DNA of 64,000 nt from Autumnicola sp041679265 (GTDB lineage Bacteria; Bacteroidota; Bacteroidia; Flavobacteriales; Flavobacteriaceae). Made by a program: the position numbers and the translations under genes. Position 1 is the stretch's first letter; every line of letters begins with the position of its first letter. The notes under the pieces were generated by a model. It searched no databases. It worked only from the letters and a program-made list of their open reading frames with translations, and was not told the origin of the DNA. Below, in pieces: positions 15,397 through 25,273 of the stretch. Where the stretch lies: positions 186,001 to 250,000 of the forward strand of contig NZ_JBGFSM010000006.1 in the NCBI RefSeq assembly GCF_041679265.1, in the 5' to 3' direction.

Positions 15397-18300
15397 ATGA
15401 AAACAAAGTTTAGTAGTATTTTGACGCTATTACTGGCGTTTGTTGTGCAACTTACGTTTGCGCAAGAAAGGACTATTACCGGGACGGTCACAGACGAAGG
15501 TGGTCTTCCCCTTCCCGGAGTTAACGTCCTTATTAAAGGAACCAGCACGGGAGTGCAAACCGATTTTGATGGAAATTATTCTATCGTAGCCTCTCAAGGT
15601 GATGTTCTGGTTTTCTCCTTTGTAGGATTGGAAACAGCAGAATACGCCGTTACCAATGTGGATAATATTGATGTTACTCTCGCACAGGATGCCGCTCAAC
15701 TGGATGAAGTGGTGGTAACAGCCCTGGGTATTGAGCGGGAAAAGAAATCATTAGGATATGCAACACAGGAAGTGGATGGATCTGAAGTTTCTGACGTGCC
15801 TACCCAGAACTTCGTGAACTCCCTTTCAGGAAAAGTGGCAGGGCTTAAAGTCAATGCAACTGGTACAATGGGAGGTTCTTCCAACGTAATTATCCGTGGG
15901 AATTCTTCTTTAACCGGTAACAACCAGGCACTTTTTGTAATTGATGGTACCCCGGTAAGCAACGCCAATAATAACTCCGTTGACCAACAGAGAGGTGCTG
16001 GAGGATACGATTACGGTAATGCCGCATCAGACATTAACCCTAATGACATTGCCAGTATTAACGTACTTAAAGGTGCAGCTGCTACCGCACTTTATGGCGC
16101 AAGAGCTGCCAATGGAGCGATTATTATTGAAACAAAGAAAGGCAGCAAGAAAAAAGGCATTGGAGTAGCTATAAACTCGACTCTTATGGTAACCAGTGTT
16201 AACGATCAAACTTTACCTAAATATCAGGATCAGTATGGTGCAGGTTACGGACCTTATTATCAGACCGGTTATTTTAACCTTTACGATGTAGATGGAGATG
16301 GAAATCTGGATCGGGTAACTCCTTATACTGAAGATGCGTCTTATGGAGCTGCTTTTGACGGACAGCCAATCTACCAGTGGAACTCCATATATCCACAATT
16401 AGACACCTACCAGCAGGCAACTCCGTGGGCAGCAGGACAAAACAACCCAAACAGTATATGGGAAACAGGTTATACAGCAATAAATTCTGTCGCTTTAGAT
16501 GGAGGTACAGATAAAAGTTCTTTCCGAGTAAGTGCGACTAATTTTAACCAACAAGGGAACTTACCTAACAGTGAAATTAAAAGAAATACGATTAAATTTA
16601 GTGGAACACACGATTTCACAGACAGATTTAGTGCCCAGACTAACGTCACCTTTACTAAAACAGATGGAAAAGGGCGTTATGGTACAGGATACAGCTCCTT
16701 GAATATTATGCAACAATTCAGGCAGTGGTTTCAAACTAATGTGGATTTGAGAGAGCAGCGAGATGCTTATTTCTCTACAGGCGAAAATATTACGTGGAAC
16801 CCGAACAGTCCTGAAAATCTTTCTCCTATATATTCTGATAACCCATACTGGACCTTATATGAAAATTATCAGACAGATACCCGAAACAGGTACTTTGGTA
16901 ATATCAACCTGAACTATGAAATTAGTGATGTCTTCAGTTTATTAGGAAGATTTACTTTTGACACATATGATGAACTACAGGAAGAAAGAATTAATGTTGG
17001 AAGCGCAGATGTATCTGAATACAGCCGTTACAATAACAGGGCTGCGGAATACAATTATGACCTTATTCTAAATTTCAATAAAGATATTACGGAGGATCTT
17101 AATCTGGACGGAAACCTTGGTATGAATTTACGCAGAAACGAGAGAAGTTATATTGATGCCGCTACAAACGGAGGATTAAATGCTCCTGGCTTTTATGCGT
17201 TAACAAACTCCGTTAGCCCATTAAATCCACCTACCGAGTATGAAATGGTAAGAATGCTTGATGGTGTATATGCCCGGGCTGGAGTTGGCTATCTGGGTAC
17301 TTACTACCTTGAAGGAACTATTAGGAGAGACCGGTCTTCTACCCTTCCTGCCGAAAACAATACTTTCTGGTATCCATCTATTTCAACAAGTGTACTTCTT
17401 TCAAACATGATAGAAGCTGACTGGCTTGATTTTGCAAAATTAAGAGCTAATTACGCGGAAGTAGGTAACGATACAGATCCTTATAATGTCTTCAACACTT
17501 ATCTTCTGGCAAGCCAGGCTGCAGGATCTGAGTTTTCAGCTTTCGGAAATGCGGGTTGGGCGACAAATAGTTCATCTTTAAACAACCTGGAGTTGAAACC
17601 GGAACGTATGAAGTCTTATGAATTTGGTCTTGAAGCAAATTTCTTCAACCGTTTGATTGGATTTGACGTTTCTTACTACAATTCCCAAACGGAAGATCAG
17701 ATTACACCTGTTAGAACATCAACAGCAACCGGTTTCAGCTCTAAACTATTAAATGCCGGAACCATAGAAAATAAAGGTGTTGAAGCCTCTTTAACTCTAA
17801 ACCCAATAAGAACTGAAGACTTCAGATGGACCATGAATATAAACTGGGCTAAAAATAAAAGTGAAGTTCTTGAACTGGCAGAAGGAATTGATAACCTGCA
17901 ATTAGATAATGGTCTTCAAGGAGGTGTTTCCATAAACGCTGCCCCTGGAGAACCTTATGGTGCAATTAAAGGAACCTCATATGTGTATGACCAGGATGGA
18001 AATAGAGTGATTAACCCAAGTGGATATTACGAAGTTACTCCAAACTCCAACTACATTATTGGAAATGTTCAGCCAGATTGGACAGGAGGTGTATCAAACA
18101 CATTCGAATACAAAAACCTGCTTTTAAGTTTTCTTGTGGATGTTCAAAAGGGCGGGGATATTTTTACTCTAGATACCTGGTATGGAACTGCCACCGGCCT
18201 TTATGAAGCTAGTGTAGGTACAAACGATCTCGAAAACCCATTACGAAACACCATCTCAAATGGTGGAGGTGTAGTGCTAGAAGGAGTACAGGGAGATGTT

Positions 18301-18669
18301 GAATATAATAACAATGGAGAGTATACCGTTACTAACACTTCTCCAAATGCAACACGTGCAAGAACAGATTATTATGGTAACCCGTTTGGATATGCAAGAG
18401 CTGCAAACGAAGAGCACGTGTATGACGCTTCTTTTGTAAAACTAAGAGAAGTAAATTTAACTTATAACTTTGGCGATAAAGTTCTTGATGCCATTCCTTT
18501 TACCAGGGCTTCTATTTCTGTAATAGGAAGAAACCTATGGATAATCCATAAAAACCTTCCATTTTCTGACCCTGAAGCCGGATTAAGTTCAGGAAATGTT
18601 CAGGGATATCAGTCAGGTGCTTACCCTTCTGTTAGAGAAATAGGAGCAAGCCTTAAGTTTAACTTTTAA
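15397..18669 (+). CDS. SusC/RagA-type TonB-dependent outer-membrane transporter
   Basis: This 1090-residue protein is the barrel of a SusCD 'pedal-bin' importer. It has a signal peptide (cleavage near AQ at 22-23), then a CarboxypepD_reg-like domain (ITGTVTDEGGLPLPGVNVLI, about 26-105). The SusC signature LDEVVVTALGI follows, then the plug domain with VIRGNSSLTGNNQALFVIDG, and a long beta-barrel ending in phenylalanine (ASLKFNF), as expected for BAM recognition. No N-terminal STN domain is present, so control by a FecR/ECF pair is unlikely. The SusD gene follows at 9 bp. The substrate cannot be read from the sequence. Confidence 0.95.
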   Translation: MKTKFSSILTLLLAFVVQLTFAQERTITGTVTDEGGLPLPGVNVLIKGTSTGVQTDFDGNYSIVASQGDVLVFSFVGLETAEYAVTNVDNIDVTLAQDAAQLDEVVVTALGIEREKKSLGYATQEVDGSEVSDVPTQNFVNSLSGKVAGLKVNATGTMGGSSNVIIRGNSSLTGNNQALFVIDGTPVSNANNNSVDQQRGAGGYDYGNAASDINPNDIASINVLKGAAATALYGARAANGAIIIETKKGSKKKGIGVAINSTLMVTSVNDQTLPKYQDQYGAGYGPYYQTGYFNLYDVDGDGNLDRVTPYTEDASYGAAFDGQPIYQWNSIYPQLDTYQQATPWAAGQNNPNSIWETGYTAINSVALDGGTDKSSFRVSATNFNQQGNLPNSEIKRNTIKFSGTHDFTDRFSAQTNVTFTKTDGKGRYGTGYSSLNIMQQFRQWFQTNVDLREQRDAYFSTGENITWNPNSPENLSPIYSDNPYWTLYENYQTDTRNRYFGNINLNYEISDVFSLLGRFTFDTYDELQEERINVGSADVSEYSRYNNRAAEYNYDLILNFNKDITEDLNLDGNLGMNLRRNERSYIDAATNGGLNAPGFYALTNSVSPLNPPTEYEMVRMLDGVYARAGVGYLGTYYLEGTIRRDRSSTLPAENNTFWYPSISTSVLLSNMIEADWLDFAKLRANYAEVGNDTDPYNVFNTYLLASQAAGSEFSAFGNAGWATNSSSLNNLELKPERMKSYEFGLEANFFNRLIGFDVSYYNSQTEDQITPVRTSTATGFSSKLLNAGTIENKGVEASLTLNPIRTEDFRWTMNINWAKNKSEVLELAEGIDNLQLDNGLQGGVSINAAPGEPYGAIKGTSYVYDQDGNRVINPSGYYEVTPNSNYIIGNVQPDWTGGVSNTFEYKNLLLSFLVDVQKGGDIFTLDTWYGTATGLYEASVGTNDLENPLRNTISNGGGVVLEGVQGDVEYNNNGEYTVTNTSPNATRARTDYYGNPFGYARAANEEHVYDASFVKLREVNLTYNFGDKVLDAIPFTRASISVIGRNLWIIHKNLPFSDPEAGLSSGNVQGYQSGAYPSVREIGASLKFNF

Positions 18670-18678
18670 TAAAAAACT

Positions 18679-20103
18679 ATGAAAAAATATATTGTAGCTA
18701 TAACAGCACTCTTAGCCTTATGGTCCTGCCAGACCGATGAGGAATATGAGGATCTAAACAGGGATCCAAAGAACCCCACCGAAGTAGCTTCAGACTTTTT
18801 ATTTACTGCAGCTACTGTAAGTTTATCAGACAATATGGCTAGCCCTAACGTAAATGATGGCCTATACAGGTTCCTTGCTCAATATTGGACCACCACCACA
18901 TATCTTGATGAACCCAATTACAATTTATCTTCAAGACAAAATCCAGACATTGTTTGGTCTGAGATTTATCGAGATGTACTTTATGACCTTAAAGATGCAC
19001 GTAGCATCGTAATGGAAAATGAAGAATTGAGCCAGGAGGAAAAAGACGCTAGATTAGGACAAATTGAAGTTATTCAGGTTTATGCATGGCAGGTGTTAGT
19101 AGACACTTTTGGAGATATTCCTTATTCAGAAGCTTTGCAACCAGATAATTCCTTACCCGTATATGATGATGACCAGGCCATTTACGAAGACCTTATAAGC
19201 AGATTGGAATCAGTAGATGAACTTCTTTCAGCTGGACAGGGGTATGTTACAGCCGACGTTGTTTATGGAGGTGATATGGATAAATGGGTGAAATTTGCTA
19301 ATTCCTTAAGTTTGAGATTAGGTATGAGGATATCACAATCTAACCCTGAACTTTCAAAATCTACCGTAGAAAGTGCAGTCTCAGATGGAGTCTTTACTTC
19401 AAATGCTGATAACGCCACTGTAGAATATCTTGGAACCTTCCCAAATACTAATCCATTATGGGAAGACCTTGTACAGAGTGGCCGTTCAGATTTTCTTGCA
19501 TCTGCAACCATTGTAGATTATATGAATGAACTTAACGACCCAAGACGTATGCCTTATTTTGACGAAAATATTGATGGCAGGTACTTAGGTGGTGTTTATG
19601 GGGGCAGTAATAACTATTCATCCTACACACATATTGGTGATCCATTTCTAGATCCCACCAGAGAAGGCATATTTATTGACTATGCTGAAGTTGAATTTAA
19701 TCTTTCAAGAGCGGCTGAAATTGGTTATTCAGCAGGAGGTGATGCAGAAACACATTATGAAAATGCCATCACTGCATCCATTATGTATTGGGGTGGAACT
19801 GAAGCCGAAGTTACGGCATACCTTGCACAACCTGCAGTATCTTATGACGGATCTGTGGAGCAATTTGCTTTACAATACTGGATTGCCATGTTTGACAATC
19901 CTTTTCAGGGATGGTCCGTATGGAGAAAGTATGATGCACCGGAATTAGTATTACCAGAAGAATTTGGTACTCCGGTACCTTTAAGATTCACCTACCCTGT
20001 AGATGAACAAAATTTGAATAACGACAATTATGTAGATGCTTCTGACGCAATTGGTGGAGATGATCAGCAAACACCGGTTTTCTGGGATGTGGATACTGAA
20101 TAA
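18679..20103 (+). CDS. SusD/RagB-family outer-membrane lipoprotein
   Basis: This 474-residue lipoprotein is the lid and ligand-binding partner of the preceding SusC. The signal peptide ends LLALWSC, with Cys17 as the lipidation site, followed by the acidic QTDEEYED stretch that resembles the Bacteroidota surface-export signal. The start of the mature domain (NRDPKNPTEV) and the motif YAWQVLVDTFGDIPYSEAL fit the SusD-like group that often handles non-starch ligands or peptides. It shares an operon with SusC (9 bp) and the next lipoprotein (19 bp). Confidence 0.9.
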   Translation: MKKYIVAITALLALWSCQTDEEYEDLNRDPKNPTEVASDFLFTAATVSLSDNMASPNVNDGLYRFLAQYWTTTTYLDEPNYNLSSRQNPDIVWSEIYRDVLYDLKDARSIVMENEELSQEEKDARLGQIEVIQVYAWQVLVDTFGDIPYSEALQPDNSLPVYDDDQAIYEDLISRLESVDELLSAGQGYVTADVVYGGDMDKWVKFANSLSLRLGMRISQSNPELSKSTVESAVSDGVFTSNADNATVEYLGTFPNTNPLWEDLVQSGRSDFLASATIVDYMNELNDPRRMPYFDENIDGRYLGGVYGGSNNYSSYTHIGDPFLDPTREGIFIDYAEVEFNLSRAAEIGYSAGGDAETHYENAITASIMYWGGTEAEVTAYLAQPAVSYDGSVEQFALQYWIAMFDNPFQGWSVWRKYDAPELVLPEEFGTPVPLRFTYPVDEQNLNNDNYVDASDAIGGDDQQTPVFWDVDTE

Positions 20104-20122
20104 TTGCCTTAAATAATATAAA

Positions 20123-21289
20123 ATGCAAAAGATGAAAAATTTAAAATTCTGGGGCCTATGCTTATTTATTGCCATAGGCCTGGCTTCATGCGAAAATGAA
20201 GACGATTATCTAGAAGACCATTATAAATATATTGGTGGTTATGCTAAATTAACAGATCGCAGTCTTAGCCGATTTGATACAGACGAAGACCTCAATATCG
20301 ATTTTATCACTGCGGAAGGTGTTACAGCTGAATCTGTAGAAATTCTTCAGGATGGAGAGGTTATAGGTACTGCAACAGTATCCGGAGAAAGTGCTACTTT
20401 TAATTCTTCTATCTTAGGAAACTACGAGTTTCCTGATGATGACGGTGTAGATGAAGAAGAAGGTGAGTACGACATCAGAATAAGGACTACCTATTCTAAT
20501 GGAAATTTCTCAGAAGATCCATTTACGGTATCTGTAGGCAAAGTTGTTTCTCTTGGAAACGCAGGAGATGAATATAGCAATCCTACTGAAACAACAATGG
20601 ACAGCCTTTCTTCTGTGGAGTTGGCTTATGAAGTTTATACTCTTTCAGCTCCTGTAGATGAGGTAACCCTAATGTTTAAAAAGAATGCAGATGGCACCTA
20701 CACTAATAGTGGGGTAGATCTTTCTGCTGAAGGTGGATATATCAAGTTATCGGAAACCGATTATGAGGATCTCAATTTAATGGTTAACGATACTTTATAT
20801 TATAAAGTTACTGCCACCAGTGGAAGTATGACAGACGTAGTTGAATCTATGGTAGCCATTACTCCTAAAGCATTCAGTACAACAAATTCTGTTACTCTTA
20901 CTGACGATCCGCTTCTTAATCAGTTGAACCTTTCTACAGGAGAGATTTCCGCAGAGAGCAATGAAGAGGGAGAAATAAGATATATGGATCCTGTTGGATT
21001 TGAAGTGGTGAATGATGCTGATATTTCTTTTGTGGAAGTAGAGAGTGATTTCTTTGACGATGCCGATGTGTTGAGCGCAAGAGCAGCTTTTGAAGCCGGC
21101 ACTCCTGTTACCTCTGTTACAAACCTTGAAAGCGGCGATGTATATGTTTACAAAACCACAAGGGATGTTGAAGACGAAGATGAAAATGTAGAAACTTATA
21201 ACTTCTACGGTGTTTTAAGAATAAGCAATGTGACCTCTGTTGACGGTGAAGTAGTAAGCTACGACATTGAATACGGGGAAGGTTACTAA
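20123..21289 (+). CDS. Surface lipoprotein of the SusCD locus, SusE-position protein
   Basis: A 388-residue lipoprotein: signal ending GLASC with Cys23, then ENEDDYLED, an acidic export-type tail. An alternative start at 20132 (MKNLKF) would leave the signal peptide intact. The rest is beta-rich and very acidic, with two or three apparent Ig-like repeats (for example DLNIDFITAEGVTAESVEIL). I do not recognise a family. Its position as third gene, followed directly by a terminator, suggests an accessory surface binding protein comparable to SusE/SusF. That role is inferred from context only. Confidence 0.75.
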   Translation: MQKMKNLKFWGLCLFIAIGLASCENEDDYLEDHYKYIGGYAKLTDRSLSRFDTDEDLNIDFITAEGVTAESVEILQDGEVIGTATVSGESATFNSSILGNYEFPDDDGVDEEEGEYDIRIRTTYSNGNFSEDPFTVSVGKVVSLGNAGDEYSNPTETTMDSLSSVELAYEVYTLSAPVDEVTLMFKKNADGTYTNSGVDLSAEGGYIKLSETDYEDLNLMVNDTLYYKVTATSGSMTDVVESMVAITPKAFSTTNSVTLTDDPLLNQLNLSTGEISAESNEEGEIRYMDPVGFEVVNDADISFVEVESDFFDDADVLSARAAFEAGTPVTSVTNLESGDVYVYKTTRDVEDEDENVETYNFYGVLRISNVTSVDGEVVSYDIEYGEGY

Positions 21290-21310
21290 AAACAACCTTT
21301 TCATGCCAAT

Positions 21311-21339
21311 AAAAACCACCCAACCCGGGTGGTTTTTTT
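21311..21339 (+). terminator. Intrinsic terminator of the SusCD operon
   Basis: ACCACCC (21315-21321) pairs with GGGTGGT (21327-21333) across a 5-nt loop, followed by a seven-base T-tract. It lies 22 bp after the lipoprotein stop codon. Confidence 0.9.
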
Positions 21340-21349
21340 ATTACCTGCT

Positions 21350-21378
21350 TTTGAAAATCAATTTTAATCCTAACTTTG
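21350..21378 (+). promoter_or_regulatory. rlmB promoter, predicted leaderless start
   Basis: TTTG (21350-21353) and TAACTTTG (21371-21378) are separated by 17 bp. The rlmB ATG begins at 21383, only 4 bp after the -7 box, about where transcription itself should start. The mRNA is therefore expected to have no 5' leader, or almost none. Confidence 0.6.
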
Positions 21379-21382
21379 CCGC

Positions 21383-22132
21383 ATGAACGATTCAACAAGA
21401 ATATTTGGAATAAGAGCGGTTATAGAAGCTATAGATAGCGGAAAAACCATTGATAAAATATATCTGCAGAAAGATCTTTCCGGCAGCCTTATAAAAGAAC
21501 TGGAGCAAAAAATAAAAAAAGAGGAATATAATATTTCCTATGTTCCTGTTGAAAAACTCAATAAGTTAAGTAAAGGCAATCACCAGGGAGTAGTTGCCAC
21601 CATTTCCCCCATCGCATTTAAAACACTGGAAGAAGTAGTTGAAAATGCCTTCAGCCTCACATCCACTCCATTATTCCTACTCCTGGACCAGCTTACCGAT
21701 GTTCGCAATTTTGGCGCCATTATAAGAACTGCAGAATGTTGCGGAGTGAATGGCATCGTTATTCCCGAGAAAGGAGGCGCACCGCTTAATGCAGATGCTG
21801 TAAAAACATCTGCCGGAGCTGCCTTTAGTATTCCCATTTGTAAAGTGAGTCATATCAAGGATGCTCTATTTTATCTTCAGGCTTCCCAGGTTCAGCTTAT
21901 TGCCGCAACTGAAAAAACCAATACCAGCATTTATGAATTAGATCTAAAAGTACCAACTGGCATAGTTATGGGAAATGAAGCAAAGGGAGTTAGTAACTCT
22001 ATCCTCAAAACGGTAGATTATAAAGCAAAACTCCCGCTAATGGGTAAAATTGAATCCCTTAATGTTTCTGTGGCTTGTGGTGCCATTTTGTATGAAGCGG
22101 TACGACAAAGAATTGCACATACCTCCGCTTAA
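21383..22132 (+). CDS. rlmB: TrmH/SpoU-family 23S rRNA 2'-O-ribose methyltransferase, RlmB-like
   Basis: RlmB methylates the 2'-O of G2251 in the 23S P loop, using S-adenosylmethionine. The 249 residues show an N-terminal L30e-like substrate-binding domain (FGIRAVIEAIDSGKTIDKIY) and the SPOUT knot with all three motifs. These are LTDVRNFGAIIRTAECCG (motif 1), GIVMGNEAKGVS (motif 2) and LPLMGKIESLNVSVACGAIL (motif 3). It is a single-gene unit after a terminator and runs convergent with the rhomboid gene, 41 bp apart. Confidence 0.93.
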   Translation: MNDSTRIFGIRAVIEAIDSGKTIDKIYLQKDLSGSLIKELEQKIKKEEYNISYVPVEKLNKLSKGNHQGVVATISPIAFKTLEEVVENAFSLTSTPLFLLLDQLTDVRNFGAIIRTAECCGVNGIVIPEKGGAPLNADAVKTSAGAAFSIPICKVSHIKDALFYLQASQVQLIAATEKTNTSIYELDLKVPTGIVMGNEAKGVSNSILKTVDYKAKLPLMGKIESLNVSVACGAILYEAVRQRIAHTSA

Positions 22133-22173
22133 AATCTAAATTTGTTTTAGAAGGGCATTTAAAAATGAGGTTC

Positions 22174-22968
22174 TTAACCTTCTTCATCTTCGGACTTTTT
22201 ATATAAGTATTTGTAGGTAATCCCGGAATCACCCTCCTGAATCTCCCCAGCATAAAAATCTTCCTCATCTTCCGTCGAAAATTCTTCTTCAGGTAATTTT
22301 TCTATAAAATTGCCGTTTTCATCAAAATGGCGCATAAATTCATCTTCTTCTTCCCGGTAACCCGGTTGTTCCCACTGGTATTTTGGAACTTTAGCAATTT
22401 TCCTTTTATATACAAGTGCCAGACAAACCCCGGTAATTAAACCCGAAAGATGACCTTCCCAGGAAATATCGGGATCTATGGGGGTTACATACCAAAGCAT
22501 TCCGCCGTATAAAAACACTACAATAAGAGATAAGGCAACCAGACGGTAATGTCTGGAAAAAATTCCCTTAAAGAATAAAAAAGAAGCAAGGACATATATT
22601 AATCCGCTGGCTCCAATATGATAAGCAGACCTTCCTATAAGCCAAGTGATTAAACCTGAAAAAACAAAGCCATAAAAAAGTATTTGCCAGCTAATCTTCC
22701 GGTAGAAATAAAAAAGGCTCATGGATAGTACAAATAAGGGAATAGTATTATTAAAAAGGTGCTTTATCCCACTATGTATAAAGGGTGAAAATAAAATCCC
22801 TCTTAAGCCTTCTATTGTTCTGGGGCGCACACCATAAGCTGTAAAATCAAAACCAAACCTTATTTCAAACCAGAAGACAATCCATATCGCCAGAACAAAT
22901 ACAACGGGATATCCCACAACTCCCGGAGAGAACACAAAAGGATTAGTAAGATTAGGTTGATGTTTCAT
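22174..22968 (-). CDS. Rhomboid-family intramembrane serine protease
   Basis: The 264-residue protein has six predicted membrane helices and the catalytic pair of rhomboids: Ser121 in HIGASGLIYVL and His174 in WEGHLSGLITG, plus the helix-2 motif HSGIKHLFNN. After the last helix comes a soluble, strongly acidic tail of about 65 residues (rich in Glu and Asp) that is not part of the rhomboid core. The substrate is unknown. It reads towards rlmB and away from rarA. Confidence 0.92.
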   Translation of the reverse strand: MKHQPNLTNPFVFSPGVVGYPVVFVLAIWIVFWFEIRFGFDFTAYGVRPRTIEGLRGILFSPFIHSGIKHLFNNTIPLFVLSMSLFYFYRKISWQILFYGFVFSGLITWLIGRSAYHIGASGLIYVLASFLFFKGIFSRHYRLVALSLIVVFLYGGMLWYVTPIDPDISWEGHLSGLITGVCLALVYKRKIAKVPKYQWEQPGYREEEDEFMRHFDENGNFIEKLPEEEFSTEDEEDFYAGEIQEGDSGITYKYLYKKSEDEEG

Positions 22969-23045
22969 TCTAAACCAATATTACAAAAAACCATCCAAAA
23001 CCAAACGGGATGATAATTTGTCATCATAATTACTAATTTAGCATT

Positions 23046-24320
23046 ATGAATGAACCATTAGCAGAACGTCTACGCCCTAAAAAATTAGAGGACTATCTTA
23101 GCCAGCAACATCTTATAGGTCCAGAAGGAGCCTTGCGGCTGCAGATAAAGCGGGGACTTATTCCCTCCATGATCTTTTGGGGTCCTCCGGGAGTAGGAAA
23201 AACTACCCTGGCTAACATAATTGCTGCAGAATCTGAGAGGCCTTTTTTCACCCTTAGCGCTATTAGCAGTGGAGTAAAAGATGTGCGTGAAATTATTGAA
23301 AAAGCAAAGAAAAGTGATGGACTATTCACTACCAAAAGCCCTATTCTGTTTATTGATGAAATTCATCGCTTTAGCAAATCGCAGCAGGATTCTTTGCTTG
23401 GTGCGGTGGAAAAAGGCTGGGTTACGTTAATTGGAGCAACTACCGAAAACCCAAGTTTTGAGGTAATTTCTGCCCTTTTATCCCGTTGCCAGGTGTATGT
23501 CCTAAAGCCATTCACCAAAGAAGATCTTATAGCTCTGCTGGAAAGGGCAATGATAGAGGATAGTATCATCGCTTCAAAAAAGGTTGACCTGAAAGAAACA
23601 GAGGCTTTATTAAGATTAAGCGGAGGAGATGCCCGTAAACTTTTGAATATTTTCGAACTGCTGGTAACTTCTTCTGAAGAAGGCGTGCAAATCACCAATG
23701 AGATGGTTTTTAAAAAAGTGCAGCAAAACACTGTTCTTTATGACAAAACCGGAGAACAACATTATGATATCATTTCGGCATTTATAAAATCCATACGTGG
23801 TAGCGACCCCAATGGGGCGGTTTACTGGCTGGCAAGGATGATAGAAGGAGGTGAAGATGTAAAATTTATTGCCCGCAGGTTACTTATCCTGGCCAGTGAA
23901 GACATTGGAAATGCAAATCCCACAGCCCTGGTGATCGCCAACAATACTTTCCAGGCGGTTACCACCATTGGTTATCCTGAAGCACGCATTATTTTAAGCC
24001 AGTGTGCCACCTACCTGGCAACATCTCCAAAAAGTAATGCATCTTATATGGCCATTAACAATGCGGTAAGCCTGGTTAAAAAAACCGGCAATCTCCCTGT
24101 GCCCCTTGCAATCCGGAATGCGCCCACAAAATTAATGAAAGACCTCGGCTATGGGAATAACTATAAATATGCCCATAATTATGAAGGCAATTTTGCCCAG
24201 GAAGAGTTTTTACCTGAGGAGATAAAAAACACTATTCTTTATAATCCTGGCCAAAACCAACGCGAAAATGCACAACGGGAATTTTTAAAAAACCGCTGGA
24301 AGAATAAATATCCCTATTGA
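23046..24320 (+). CDS. rarA: Replication-associated recombination ATPase RarA (MgsA)
   Basis: RarA is an AAA+ ATPase acting at stalled forks, related to clamp-loader subunits. The 424 residues contain Walker A GPPGVGKTT (46-54), Walker B with DEIH (104-107), the sensor-1 region TLIGATTENPSFEV and the C-terminal MgsA tetramerisation domain (EGGEDVKFIARRLLILASED). A TAATTTAG box ends 4 bp before the ATG, so the transcript may be nearly leaderless, but no good -33 element is seen. Confidence 0.95.
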   Translation: MNEPLAERLRPKKLEDYLSQQHLIGPEGALRLQIKRGLIPSMIFWGPPGVGKTTLANIIAAESERPFFTLSAISSGVKDVREIIEKAKKSDGLFTTKSPILFIDEIHRFSKSQQDSLLGAVEKGWVTLIGATTENPSFEVISALLSRCQVYVLKPFTKEDLIALLERAMIEDSIIASKKVDLKETEALLRLSGGDARKLLNIFELLVTSSEEGVQITNEMVFKKVQQNTVLYDKTGEQHYDIISAFIKSIRGSDPNGAVYWLARMIEGGEDVKFIARRLLILASEDIGNANPTALVIANNTFQAVTTIGYPEARIILSQCATYLATSPKSNASYMAINNAVSLVKKTGNLPVPLAIRNAPTKLMKDLGYGNNYKYAHNYEGNFAQEEFLPEEIKNTILYNPGQNQRENAQREFLKNRWKNKYPY

Positions 24321-24391
24321 TTTTCATGAAATAGCAGCTTTCAAATTTCAAATAATAGTCTCAAGGAAATAATTTTTTCTTCTGAAGAAAA

Positions 24392-25222
24392 TTAATCCTG
24401 AAGCGTATATATAGTTTTAACTGTTTTGTTCTGATTTCGATCAAAAACCTCTACTACTAAATTTCCATTTTCATCAAAATAGGCCAGGCCCTGTTTATTT
24501 ATTGAAGAATAAATAAAAGAATTTTCTTTTTCAGATTTCAGGAGTGCTGCAAAAGGTTCGGCCATTCCTTTTTGATAAAATGCATATCCTTCCCCTGTAG
24601 GCTTTAGATAATATTCAGCATTATTAAGAATAAAGAGATCCTTGGAAGAATTTGAAGTAGATGGCTCCTCCAATTTCTCCACAACTTCTACCGCTTCATC
24701 TTCCTGGCCTTTTGGTAATTCTTTTTGCTCTTTTGCAGTAGTTTCTGCAGCCACTTCTCCATTTACGGCCACCGGATTTGCCGGTATAACCTCACTGCTA
24801 TATTTATACCCTTGTTCTTCCAGAGAATTAAAGGCGTCCCGAAGTGCCTCCTGATAGGCGGTTTTAAAATCTTTTTCGCGGCTGGTACCTTGAGCAGACT
24901 GGAATACTACTTTGTCATAACAATCCCTTAGAACCAGCGTTAACTTGGTTACAAACCACCCGGAGTCATTAAGAACATCAGCATATAAAGCATTACAGGG
25001 ATTTCCTTTTATGGCAGCAGGCTTTTCTGCAGATTTCATTACGGCTTCAAATCCATATTTTTCAAGCAGAAATTTTGTTAAGGCATTAAGCTGGTATTCA
25101 TTCCTGCCATCAGAAAACTCAAAGGATTCCGGTACAATTACATATTTATAATCATTCAGGCTTTGCGCATTCCCTGCGGTAAAACAAAGCACTATTAATA
25201 GGGTAAATAAGAGGTTTTTCAT
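24392..25222 (-). CDS. Secreted protein of unknown function
   Basis: I set the start at ATG 25222 (MKNLLFTLLIVLCFTAGNAQ), which gives a clean signal peptide; the frame extends 24 bp upstream. The mature part contains DYKYVIVPESFEF, then about 100 residues with two cysteines (CNAL, DCYD), then an acidic low-complexity linker rich in Glu and Lys (about 165-205) and a C-terminal beta-rich domain. Similar proteins occur in Flavobacteriaceae, but I do not recognise a domain. A 17-bp A+T-rich perfect palindrome (24375-24391) lies directly after the stop codon. Confidence 0.75.
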   Translation of the reverse strand: MKNLLFTLLIVLCFTAGNAQSLNDYKYVIVPESFEFSDGRNEYQLNALTKFLLEKYGFEAVMKSAEKPAAIKGNPCNALYADVLNDSGWFVTKLTLVLRDCYDKVVFQSAQGTSREKDFKTAYQEALRDAFNSLEEQGYKYSSEVIPANPVAVNGEVAAETTAKEQKELPKGQEDEAVEVVEKLEEPSTSNSSKDLFILNNAEYYLKPTGEGYAFYQKGMAEPFAALLKSEKENSFIYSSINKQGLAYFDENGNLVVEVFDRNQNKTVKTIYTLQD

Positions 25223-25273
25223 TTTTTGCAATTTAGCAGGCAGCAAGTAAAGCAGCCGCCGGGTGTATATAAA

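Noticed and set aside
24375..24391. A+T-rich palindrome TTTTCTTC-T-GAAGAAAA as a terminator
   Set aside because: The stem has only two GC pairs per arm and no T-tract after it; I mention it only in the neighbouring gene entry.
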